Positions 1 through 6,545 of a DNA stretch of 7,064 bases are shown here, in pieces. Under the pieces are notes generated by a model, which was not told the origin of the DNA, searched no databases, and saw only the letters and a program-made list of their open reading frames with translations. The first letter of the stretch is position 1. The number at the start of each line of letters is the position of its first letter. Origin of the DNA: Acidobacteriota bacterium. Lineage in GTDB: Bacteria > Acidobacteriota > Thermoanaerobaculia > Thermoanaerobaculales > Thermoanaerobaculaceae. Both the position numbers and the translations under genes were made by a program. The stretch covers positions 1 through 7,064 of the forward strand of contig JAJXUY010000073.1 of assembly GCA_021782525.1 (NCBI GenBank), read 5' to 3'.

Positions 1-2016
1 GCGTGCGGTCTCCTCGCCGGGATTCGGCCCCAGAGCGGGGCGGTCCTGGTGCCGGCGCTGGTCTGGGCGGTCGTCGTGGCGGCGCGCGGGCGGCGCTGGC
101 GGGACCTCGCGCTCGGCGCTGTCGCCGCCCTCGCGGTGGCGGCGGCGTGCTGGGTGCCGGCGATCGCTGTCACCGGACCACAGCGTTGGTGGGCGGCGAC
201 GGCCTCGCACCTGCGCTACATGGACACGGTCGAGCGGCCGCTGCGCCTGCCGGGCGCGAGGCTCGCCGACGTCGCGCGCTGGTGGCTGTCGGGCGCCTTC
301 TTCGGCTGGTCGTTCGCGCTGCCACTGTGGGTGCTGGTGATCACCGGGGCCGCAGTGCTGTGGCGCACCGGCCGGAAGCGCCCGGTCGCCCTGGCCGGCG
401 GTGCGGCAACACTCCACATCGGCATCGCGATGTTCACCCAGAACCAGACCGAGTCGTTGCGCTACATCCTGCCGGCGCTCCCGTTCCTGGCGCTGCTTGC
501 CGGCGGGACGCTGGCGTCGCCGGGCCGGTGGGCGAGGCGGGTCGCGACGGCGGCGGTGACGGTGTGGTGCCTCGCGGCGGCGGCGTGGACGTCGCCTGCT
601 CTCATCGAACGGCAGAAACCGGGGCCAGTGTGGGCGGCATTGACCTGGATCAAGACCCACTGCGACCCGGCCATCACCCTGGTCGAGTACGACCACGTCA
701 TGGCGCCGCAAGTCCAGTACGTGCTCGGCCGCGCCGGGTTCCGCACCGTGGACATCAAGCAGGCGAGCCCGTTTCTCGGCGGCGATCGGCGCGAGGAGCA
801 AACGCTGTTCGTGACGCCGCGACCGGTGCCGGGCGCCGAGGTGCTTTTCACCGAGCGTCAGGGGACGGCGCGCGTGGTGCAGCTGGCGTGGCATCGCTAC
901 CGGAGCTGTGCCGTCAGCCGGGCCCGGGCGGGCGAGCGGGCGGTGTTCTCCCCGGAGTGGCAGCCGCGCGGCGGCGGCTGGGAGCTGCGGGGGACCGGCC
1001 GGATCGCGCTGCCGGCGCGGGTGACACCAGCCATAGCGCGGCTCTGCGCCGGGGGCGAGACGATCACCGTCCGCCGAACGGGGTGGCCCGATGTGGCGGT
1101 CGCCCCGGGGCGCTGCGCGATCGTACCGCTGTTGCCAGCGCCTGGCGGCGAGGTGGTCGTGAGCGCGCCGGCGGACGCGGCAGCACTGGTGCCGCCGATC
1201 CGGATCCTGCCGCTGGCGGCGCTCGACGGGAGCGCCGGGCTGGCCTCGGCGTACATGGTGCCGCAGGCGGCGCACCTCCCCGGTCTCGGCGGGGCGGCGT
1301 GGCGCACCGACCTCGTGCTGTTCAACCCGCAGCCGCACCCGCTCGCGGTCACGGCGCAGTTCCTGGCGATGGAGAAGGACAACTCGACGGCTCCGGCGGC
1401 CACCACGACGCTGGCCGCGGGTCAGGTGCTCGACGTGGTGGATGTGCTCTCCTTGCCCGCGTTCCGCCCGGCGGCCATGGGCGCCCTACTCGTGCGCGCG
1501 ACCGCCGGCGGGGCGCCGTGCACGTCGGCCGCGTGCGACTTCCTGGTGCTGTCGCGGACGTACAACAGGGCCGCCGGCCCCGGCTTCTGGCGGTCGAGCG
1601 AGTGGCTGCCGGGGGTGGCGCCGGCCCAGGCGCTGCGCGCCGGGGAGCGAGCCACGTTCAGCCACGTCACCCGATCGGATGCCGTGGGTGCGAGCGTCGG
1701 CGTGGCGTCGTGGACGGACGCGCCGGTGCGGGTCGAGGTGCGGACCGTTGCCGCGGGCGGCGCGGTCGTCGAGCGGCACGACTTCGAGCTGGCCCCGTTC
1801 GGACATGTTCATGAGCCGCTCGCCGCCGACGTCCAGGACGGCCGCGTCGAGGTGGAGCTCCTCGATCCGCCGCAGCAGGCGATGATCGTCCCGTACGTCT
1901 CGATGGTGGATCGCGCGGGCCGCGTGCCGGTGCACGAGCTGGCGGACCGGCTCCCGAGTCGCACGGATCCGGCCGGGTGGGTCCCGCCGTTCCCGGCGTT
2001 GCGGGTGGCTCGATGA
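1..2016 (+). CDS. GT-C-type membrane glycosyltransferase with C-terminal extracytoplasmic beta domains, copy 1 (5' end outside window)
   Basis: The reading frame is open from base 1 to the TGA at 2014-2016, giving 671 visible residues. Aligned with the downstream copy, it begins at that protein's residue 178, so about 177 N-terminal residues, including the expected catalytic DE loop, lie outside the window. Visible residues 1 to about 200 are hydrophobic membrane segments broken by short loops. Next comes a soluble segment with PVWAALTW and YVLGRAGFRTV, as often follows the last helix in ArnT/PMT-like enzymes. A beta-rich stretch with FSPEW and GTGRIAL follows, then the module with WRTDL (from residue 434), DFLVLSRTYN, GASVGVASWT and VPYVSMVD. 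The likely role is transfer of a sugar from a polyprenyl-phosphate donor on the outer membrane face; donor and acceptor are unknown. The frame is intact, so this is not a pseudogene. The membrane-glycosyltransferase class is inferred largely from the complete neighbour. The last domain could bind glycan or protein, but no ligand is evident. Confidence 0.8.
   Translation, partial: ACGLLAGIRPQSGAVLVPALVWAVVVAARGRRWRDLALGAVAALAVAAACWVPAIAVTGPQRWWAATASHLRYMDTVERPLRLPGARLADVARWWLSGAFFGWSFALPLWVLVITGAAVLWRTGRKRPVALAGGAATLHIGIAMFTQNQTESLRYILPALPFLALLAGGTLASPGRWARRVATAAVTVWCLAAAAWTSPALIERQKPGPVWAALTWIKTHCDPAITLVEYDHVMAPQVQYVLGRAGFRTVDIKQASPFLGGDRREEQTLFVTPRPVPGAEVLFTERQGTARVVQLAWHRYRSCAVSRARAGERAVFSPEWQPRGGGWELRGTGRIALPARVTPAIARLCAGGETITVRRTGWPDVAVAPGRCAIVPLLPAPGGEVVVSAPADAAALVPPIRILPLAALDGSAGLASAYMVPQAAHLPGLGGAAWRTDLVLFNPQPHPLAVTAQFLAMEKDNSTAPAATTTLAAGQVLDVVDVLSLPAFRPAAMGALLVRATAGGAPCTSAACDFLVLSRTYNRAAGPGFWRSSEWLPGVAPAQALRAGERATFSHVTRSDAVGASVGVASWTDAPVRVEVRTVAAGGAVVERHDFELAPFGHVHEPLAADVQDGRVEVELLDPPQQAMIVPYVSMVDRAGRVPVHELADRLPSRTDPAGWVPPFPALRVAR
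1186..1383 (+). repeat. Highly similar block shared by the tandem paralogues, unit 1
   Basis: This 198-base block aligns without gaps to 3732-3929 at a constant offset of 2546 bases. My hand count is 27 mismatches, about 86% identity. It encodes the start of the WRTDL unit, including VPQAAHL and FNPQPHPLAVTAQFL. Sequence on either side is clearly more diverged, so this block is the best candidate substrate for recombination between the two genes. Confidence 0.75.
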
Positions 2017-4556
2017 GCGCGCAGACGGGCGAGGGCCGCGGGCGGCGGCTGCGGGCACTCGGCGGACGCGTCGGGCGACCGCTGCAGAACCGGACCGCGG
2101 TTATCGCCGTCTGCCTTTACGGCGCGATGCTGCTCGTGCTGCGGCCGGCGACGCCGTTCGAGTGGGACGAGGTCCTCTACCAGCGGGCACTGGACCACTA
2201 CGACGTCGCCGCCCAGTATCCCCACCCGCCGGGGGTGCCGGCGTACATCGCCGCCGGGAAAGTGGTCTCGCTCGCCACCGGCGACCCGATGGTCGCCATG
2301 CAACTCGTGGCCGTCGCCTCGGCGCTGGCAGCGTTGCTGCTGCTGGCACGCCTCGGGCGGACGCTGGGCGTGCCGCCGCTGGCGGCGGCCGCGGCCGCCG
2401 GGTTGCTGGCGTTCGTCCCCGGGTTCCTCTTCGCCGCGAACGTCGGGCTCTCCGACGTGCCGGCGACGGCCGCCGCGATCGCCGCGGTGCTCGCGTGCGT
2501 CGTCGCCACCCGGGACAGCGCCCGCATCCCGATGGCCGCCGCGGTCGTGGCGTTCGCCCTGTCGCTGCGGCCGCAGATCGTCGTGGCGCTGCTGCCCGCC
2601 GGGCTGGCCGCCGTGGTCATGGCGATCCGGAGGCGCCACTGGCGTCCCCTCGGCCTCGGGGCGCTCGCCGGGGTCGGGGTGTCGGCCGCGGTCTGGGTCC
2701 CCGCGATCCTCCTCACCGGCGTGTCGCGCTACATCGCGGCGACGCGGGCCCACCTCCACTGGATGGCCGTCGCCGAGGCCGGCTACCGCCTGCCGGGGCT
2801 GGGGTTGAAGGCGGCGCTGGGGGGGTGGCTCCGCGACCCGGTGGGCTCGGGTCCGCTGGCCGTCGTGTTCTGGCTGCTGGTCGTGATCGGTGCCGTGGTG
2901 TGGTGGCTGACGGGCCGGCGCTGGCTGGTGGCGGCGGCGGCGCTGTCGGGCGGGGCCTACCTCGTCGTCGCGATGTGGACGATGAACTTCTTCTCCGCGG
3001 CGCGCTACGGCCTCCCGGCGGTGGCGTTCTGCGCTCTCCTCGCGGGCGGTGTCGCCGCTGCCCCGCAGCGGTGGCTCCGGCGCGCCGGTCTGGGGGCGGT
3101 GGCGCTGTGGAGCGCGGCGGCGTTCACCTGGGGGCTGCCGGTGTACCTGCTGCGCCGCGAGCCGGCGCCGGTGTGGGCGGCGCTGACCTGGGTGAGGGCG
3201 CACGAGGATCCCGCCACGACCACGGTCATCTACGACGGCGTCGCCACGCCGCACGTGGCCTACGTCCTCGGGCGTGCCGGTTTCCGCACCGTCCCGATGG
3301 AACAGGCCAGGCTGGTGCTGGACGAGCCGCCGCAGCCCGGGGGGCAGATGCTGTTCGTCACGCCGCTCCCGGTGCCGGGCTGCGAGGTCGTGTTCGACCG
3401 GGCGTGGCACTCGGCGCGGCTGGCGCAGCTCACGTTTCGCCGCTATCAGACGTGCGTGGTGAGCCGGTTGCGGGAGCGCAGCGATGTGGTGTTCTCGCCG
3501 GAGTGGCAGGAGCGCGACAGCGGCTGGGCGCTGTGGGGGACCGGCCGGATCGCTTTGCGCACCGGCACTCGGCCGATGGCGGTCCGTCTGTGCGCCGGGC
3601 ATGAGACGATCACGTTGACCCGGCCGGGGTGGCCCGTTGAGACGATCACGCCGGCGCAGTGCGTGATGGTGCCGTTGCTGCCGGGGGCGGACGGGGCGCT
3701 GGCGGTGAGCGCGCCGCCGAACGCCGCGACGCTGGTCCCGCCGGTGCGGATCCTGCCGCTGGCGGCGCTCGACTCCAGCAGCGGCCTCGCCGCGGCGTAC
3801 ATGGTGCCGCAGGCGGCGCACCTGCGCGGCTACGGCGGCGCGCTGTGGCGCACCGACCTGGTGCTGTTCAACCCGCAGCCTCACCCGCTGGCGGTCACCG
3901 CCCAGTTCCTGGAGATGGGGAGGGACAACGGTACGGCGCCGGCGGTCGCGGCGACGCTGGCTGCCGGCCAGGTGCTGAACGTGGCCGACGTGCTGTCGCT
4001 GCCGGCGTTCCGCGGCGCCGGCATGGGGGCGTTGTTGCTGCACGCGACCGCCGGCGGCGTGCCCTGCGCCTCGGCCGGGTGCGACTTCCTGGTCCTGGCG
4101 CGCACCTTCAACACGCGCGCCGACCCCGCCGAGTGGCACAGCGGCGAGTGGATGGCGGGGGTGGCGCCGGACGCGACGCTGGCACCCGGCCAGACGGCGT
4201 TCGTCCGCCACGTCACCCGCTCGACCCGGATCGGCGCCAGCGTCGGGGTGGCCTCGTGGACCGGCGCGCCGGTGGTGGTCGCCGTGCGCGTCCTCGACGG
4301 TCGCCGCGAGGTCGTGGCTCGCACGCTCGCGCTCGCACCGTTCGGGCAGCTGCACGTGCCGCTGCGCCAGGACGTCAGCGACGGCACGGTGGAGTTCACG
4401 CTCGCGTCGCCGGACGCCGCGGCTCGGGTGGTCGCCTACGTCTCGCTGGCGGATCATAGCAACGGCTCCGCCACGCATCTGCTGGCGGAGGCGAAGCCGC
4501 GCCGCACGCCGCCGCCGTGGACGCCACCCTGGCCGCGAACCGCGGCGGAGCGTTGA
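2013..4556 (+). CDS. GT-C-type membrane glycosyltransferase with C-terminal extracytoplasmic beta domains, copy 2 (complete)
   Basis: This 847-residue protein starts at ATG 2013, which overlaps the previous stop as ATGA; translational coupling is likely because only a weak GGGTGG lies upstream. A basic N-terminus precedes helix 1 (about 28-45). The first outer loop has W51-D52-E53 and HPPG at 71-74. This matches the acidic DE motif of GT-C enzymes of the ArnT/PMT (glycosyltransferase 39/83-like) group, which use polyprenyl-phosphate sugars. Further hydrophobic segments run to about 380. Residues 381-460 are a soluble post-membrane segment, and 480-575 are a beta-rich region. Residues 597-820 form the WRTDL (612-616), CDFLVLARTFN, GASVGVASWT and VAYVSLAD module, which looks like two related beta-sandwich units. 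The C-terminus is proline-rich. Such enzymes modify lipids, polysaccharides or proteins outside the cytoplasm; which applies here cannot be told. The fusion to this outer module is unusual. I am confident of the gene and membrane class, and less so of the enzyme activity. Confidence 0.85.
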   Translation: MSAQTGEGRGRRLRALGGRVGRPLQNRTAVIAVCLYGAMLLVLRPATPFEWDEVLYQRALDHYDVAAQYPHPPGVPAYIAAGKVVSLATGDPMVAMQLVAVASALAALLLLARLGRTLGVPPLAAAAAAGLLAFVPGFLFAANVGLSDVPATAAAIAAVLACVVATRDSARIPMAAAVVAFALSLRPQIVVALLPAGLAAVVMAIRRRHWRPLGLGALAGVGVSAAVWVPAILLTGVSRYIAATRAHLHWMAVAEAGYRLPGLGLKAALGGWLRDPVGSGPLAVVFWLLVVIGAVVWWLTGRRWLVAAAALSGGAYLVVAMWTMNFFSAARYGLPAVAFCALLAGGVAAAPQRWLRRAGLGAVALWSAAAFTWGLPVYLLRREPAPVWAALTWVRAHEDPATTTVIYDGVATPHVAYVLGRAGFRTVPMEQARLVLDEPPQPGGQMLFVTPLPVPGCEVVFDRAWHSARLAQLTFRRYQTCVVSRLRERSDVVFSPEWQERDSGWALWGTGRIALRTGTRPMAVRLCAGHETITLTRPGWPVETITPAQCVMVPLLPGADGALAVSAPPNAATLVPPVRILPLAALDSSSGLAAAYMVPQAAHLRGYGGALWRTDLVLFNPQPHPLAVTAQFLEMGRDNGTAPAVAATLAAGQVLNVADVLSLPAFRGAGMGALLLHATAGGVPCASAGCDFLVLARTFNTRADPAEWHSGEWMAGVAPDATLAPGQTAFVRHVTRSTRIGASVGVASWTGAPVVVAVRVLDGRREVVARTLALAPFGQLHVPLRQDVSDGTVEFTLASPDAAARVVAYVSLADHSNGSATHLLAEAKPRRTPPPWTPPWPRTAAER
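3732..3929 (+). repeat. Highly similar block shared by the tandem paralogues, unit 2
   Basis: This is the counterpart of 1186-1383 inside copy 2, and the alignment is gap-free. About half of the mismatches are synonymous third-base changes. The encoded stretch is residues 574-639 of copy 2, the first part of its most conserved outer domain. Confidence 0.75.
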
Positions 4557-4561
4557 GCGCG

Positions 4562-5275
4562 ATGCCAAGCGCGCTCCCGTCTGCGGTGCTGTTCGACCTC
4601 GACGGCACGCTCGCCGACTCGTTCGCCGGCATCCGCCTGGCGCTCAACGCGGCGCTCGCCGAACGCGGCGTGCCGGAGCGCGCCCTCGAATGGGTCCGCC
4701 GGCACGTCGGGCGCGGCGCCCTCGAACTCGTGCGCGACGCTGCCGGGGAGCGCGTTGGGGAGACACCCCTTGCCGCGCTGACGGCGCGCTACCTCGCGCT
4801 CTACCGCGCGACGTTCCTGGAGCGCACGCCGGCCTACCCCGACGCCGCCGCGGTTCTCGCCTTCACCGCGGCGGGGACAGGCGGCCGGGTCGCCGTCGTA
4901 TCGAACAAGGACGAGGAGCTGTCGCGGCTGTGGCTGCGGCACACCGGGCTCGAGCGCCACGTCGCCGCCGTCGTCGGGCCCGACACCTACGGTGTGCGCA
5001 AGCCGGACCCGGGTGTGCTCGGACCGGTGCTGCGCGGGTTCGGGGTGGTGGCCGGGGATGCGCTGCTGGTCGGCGACATGGCCGTCGACGTGGCGGCCGG
5101 CGCCGCGATCGGCATGCCGGTCGTCGGCGTCACCGCCGACCCGGCCGCCGCGGCGGCGCTGCGTGCGGCTGGCGCGGCGGCGGTGCTCGACCGCCTCGGT
5201 GAGTTGCCGGGGTGGCTGGTGGAGCACGGCTCGGGCTGGCGCTACCATGGCCCGGTCGGTACGAGCCATGGTTGA
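4562..5275 (+). CDS. gph: HAD-superfamily phosphatase, phosphoglycolate phosphatase-like
   Basis: The 237-residue cytosolic protein carries all four HAD motifs. Motif I is FDLDGT with nucleophile D12 and acid/base D14, motif II is S114 in VVSNK, motif III is K147 in RKPDP, and motif IV is GDMAVD with D172 and D176 binding magnesium. The alpha-helical cap lies between motifs I and II, at about residues 16-90, as in the Gph/PpaX group, and the length is normal for that group. Such enzymes hydrolyse small phosphate esters; Gph removes 2-phosphoglycolate formed in DNA repair and photorespiration. Substrate cannot be read from the motifs, so pyrophosphatase or another sugar-phosphatase activity is possible. 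ATG 4562 is preferred, five bases after the preceding stop, with a GGCGGAG at 4544-4550. An upstream GTG at 4517 would overlap the neighbour by 40 bases and would place extra residues ahead of motif I. It is probably co-transcribed with the genes on both sides. Confidence 0.85.
   Translation: MPSALPSAVLFDLDGTLADSFAGIRLALNAALAERGVPERALEWVRRHVGRGALELVRDAAGERVGETPLAALTARYLALYRATFLERTPAYPDAAAVLAFTAAGTGGRVAVVSNKDEELSRLWLRHTGLERHVAAVVGPDTYGVRKPDPGVLGPVLRGFGVVAGDALLVGDMAVDVAAGAAIGMPVVGVTADPAAAAALRAAGAAAVLDRLGELPGWLVEHGSGWRYHGPVGTSHG
5244..5272 (+). repeat. Perfect 8-bp inverted repeat at the end of the phosphatase gene
   Basis: ACCATGGC (5244-5251) and GCCATGGT (5265-5272) are exact reverse complements separated by 13 bases. 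The right arm ends just before the phosphatase stop codon at 5273-5275 and about 10 bases upstream of the ddl Shine-Dalgarno sequence. As RNA it could form a hairpin between the two genes. No T-run follows, so it is not a standard terminator. Chance occurrence cannot be excluded in such GC-rich DNA, although the arms include AT pairs and are not simple GC runs. Confidence 0.5.
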
Positions 5276-5282
5276 GCGGAGC

Positions 5283-5291
5283 GGGGGAGGG
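5283..5291 (+). promoter_or_regulatory. Shine-Dalgarno sequence of ddl
   Basis: GGGGGAGGG lies five bases upstream of the ATG at 5297. It fixes the ddl start and indicates independent ribosome loading, since the preceding stop is 21 bases upstream. Confidence 0.8.
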
Positions 5292-5296
5292 ACACG

Positions 5297-6391
5297 ATGA
5301 GCGCACGGCTGCGCGTGGGGCTGGTGTTCGGCGGGCGGTCCGGCGAGCACGAGGTGTCGCTGGTGTCGGCCGGCTCGGTGGCTGCGGCGCTCGACCGCTC
5401 GCGCTACGAGGTTGTCGCGATGGCGATCGACCGGTCGGGCCGTTGGGCGGATGCCGCGGCCGCCGCCGCGGCGCTCGCGGCGGTCGGCGCCCGGCCCGAC
5501 CGGGTGCCCGCGGTCGTCGGCACAGCCCGTCTCGACCCGCGGCTGCTCGACGGCTCGGTGGACGTCGTGCTCCCGATCCTGCATGGGCCGTTCGGCGAGG
5601 ACGGGACGATCCAGGGTTTGTGCGAGGTGCTCGGCCTCCCGTACGCCGGATGCGGCGTCGCGGCGAGCGCCGTGACGATGGACAAGGTCCTCACCAAGCG
5701 CCTGCTGCGCGAGGCCGGGCTGCCGACGCCGCAGTTCGAGGCGCTGACCGGGCCGCAGTGGGCGTGTGAGCGCATCCGGTGCGAGGCGCGTTGCCTCGCG
5801 TTGCCGCTGCCGTTGTTCGTCAAGCCGGCCCGCATGGGCTCTTCGGTCGGGATCACCAAGGTCAAGGAGGTCGGCGAGTTCGCCGCGGCGGTCGAGACAG
5901 CGCTCGCGTACGACGACCTGGTGATCGTCGAGGAAGGGATCCCCGGGCGCGAGATCGAGGTCGCGGTGCTGGAGGGGCGCCCGACGCTGGCGTCGGTCCC
6001 CGGCGAGGTCGTTCCCGGTCACGAGTTCTACGACTACGCCGACAAGTACCTCGACGACGCCTGCCGGCTGCTGGCGCCGGCACCGCTCGAGCCCGGGCAG
6101 GTCGCCGAGGTGCAGCGCCTGGCGCTCGCCGGCTTCGGCGCGGTCGCCTGCGCGGGGATGGCGCGCGTGGACTTTCTCCTCGACGAGCGCGACGGCCGCT
6201 TCCTCATCAACGAGGTGAACACCATTCCGGGCTTCACGCCGATCTCGATGTTCCCGCGGTTGCTCGAGTTGTCCGGCGTCGGCTACGCCGAGATCGTGGA
6301 CCGCCTGATCGCGCTCGCGCTCGAGCGGCACGCGACGAGGGAACGGCTGGCGGCGGCGGCGCTGCGCCCGCTGCAGGAGCGCGCGCGCTGA
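5297..6391 (+). CDS. ddl: D-alanine--D-alanine ligase
   Basis: This 364-residue ATP-grasp enzyme joins two D-alanines, using ATP, to make the dipeptide that ends the peptidoglycan stem peptide; it acts in the cytoplasm. The N-terminal motif [10 protein letters not shown] (12-21) contains E17, the counterpart of E15 in E. coli DdlB. HGPFGEDG lies at 96-103. S124 in SAVTMDK probably matches the catalytic serine. [13 protein letters not shown] (174-186) is the ATP-binding strand and loop. EFYDYADKY ends with K250-Y251, matching the Lys-Tyr pair of DdlB. R290, D292, E306 and N308 (in NEVNTIPG) give the transition-state arginine and magnesium ligands. The tyrosine marks a dipeptide ligase, not the D-Ala-D-Lac ligase of vancomycin resistance. 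The length fits the longer DdlA-like subgroup. Three cysteines cluster at 157, 162 and 166, before the ATP-binding strand. It is the last gene of the probable four-gene unit. Confidence 0.96.
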   Translation: MSARLRVGLVFGGRSGEHEVSLVSAGSVAAALDRSRYEVVAMAIDRSGRWADAAAAAAALAAVGARPDRVPAVVGTARLDPRLLDGSVDVVLPILHGPFGEDGTIQGLCEVLGLPYAGCGVAASAVTMDKVLTKRLLREAGLPTPQFEALTGPQWACERIRCEARCLALPLPLFVKPARMGSSVGITKVKEVGEFAAAVETALAYDDLVIVEEGIPGREIEVAVLEGRPTLASVPGEVVPGHEFYDYADKYLDDACRLLAPAPLEPGQVAEVQRLALAGFGAVACAGMARVDFLLDERDGRFLINEVNTIPGFTPISMFPRLLELSGVGYAEIVDRLIALALERHATRERLAAAALRPLQERAR

Positions 6392-6466
6392 TGCCGGCCC
6401 GGCGGCGTGCGGCCGCGGACTCGCCGCCGCGCTCGCTTCCTGCTACTCTCTGGCGCCGCCGCACGC

Positions 6467-6498
6467 TTGCTTGCCGGTCCGCGGGGCCCTAGTATATC
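6467..6498 (+). promoter_or_regulatory. Candidate promoter for the malic enzyme gene
   Basis: The only clearly AT-rich stretch in the window begins here. Two overlapping sigma-70-like readings are possible: TTGCTT (6467-6472), 17 bases, TAGTAT (6490-6495); or TTGCCG (6471-6476), 16 bases, TATATC (6493-6498). Either would start transcription near 6503-6506, about 40 bases before the ATG. The matches to consensus are partial, so only the location is reasonably supported. Confidence 0.45.
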
Positions 6499-6520
6499 CT
6501 TGTGAATTCGTTCATTTGTT

Positions 6521-6533
6521 GCCCCCGAGGGGC
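6521..6533 (+). promoter_or_regulatory. Small GC hairpin next to the malic enzyme ribosome binding site
   Basis: GCCCC (6521-6525) and GGGGC (6529-6533) can pair perfectly around a CGA loop. The stem ends one base before GAGGAGG, so it could affect ribosome access or protect the short leader. Five G-C pairs may arise by chance in this composition. Confidence 0.35.
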
Positions 6534-6540
6534 GAGGAGG
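6534..6540 (+). promoter_or_regulatory. Strong Shine-Dalgarno sequence of the malic enzyme gene
   Basis: GAGGAGG lies five bases upstream of ATG 6546. It is a near-perfect ribosome binding site and the strongest in the window, consistent with a well-translated central metabolism gene. It decides the start codon. Confidence 0.85.
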
Positions 6541-6545
6541 TTGCC

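Noticed and set aside
3..1814. A 603-residue open frame in frame 3 of the plus strand
   Set aside because: It overlaps copy 1 throughout, is Arg/Gly/Ala-rich and shows no domain, while the other frame matches copy 2 along its whole length.
1977..2012. Upstream GTG start for copy 2
   Set aside because: It would add 12 residues and overlap copy 1 by 40 bases. The ATG at 2013 gives a typical ATGA coupled junction and a basic N-terminus ahead of helix 1.
2384..2402. GCGGCGGCC-type short repeat
   Set aside because: It is an alanine-rich membrane helix encoded with GC-rich codons; low complexity, not a mobile or regulatory repeat.
1809..4568. A 919-residue open frame on the minus strand across copy 2
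   Set aside because: It is rich in Arg, Gly, Pro and His with no recognisable domain, and lies opposite a gene with clear motifs. Long antisense frames are expected in DNA this GC-rich.
6042..6049. Possible D-Ala-D-Lac (vancomycin-resistance type) ligase
   Set aside because: The EFYDY...KY segment, including the tyrosine typical of dipeptide ligases, is intact, and no VanH- or VanX-like neighbour is present.
4454..6331. A 625-residue open frame on the minus strand across the phosphatase and ligase
   Set aside because: It mirrors two well-identified genes with complete catalytic motifs and has compositional-shadow character.
6400..6429. Terminator after ddl: an 8-bp CGGCGGCG/CGCCGCCG stem with a 14-base loop
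   Set aside because: No T-run follows, the loop is long, and pure G/C stems of this length are common by chance here. An actual terminator remains possible but is not supported.
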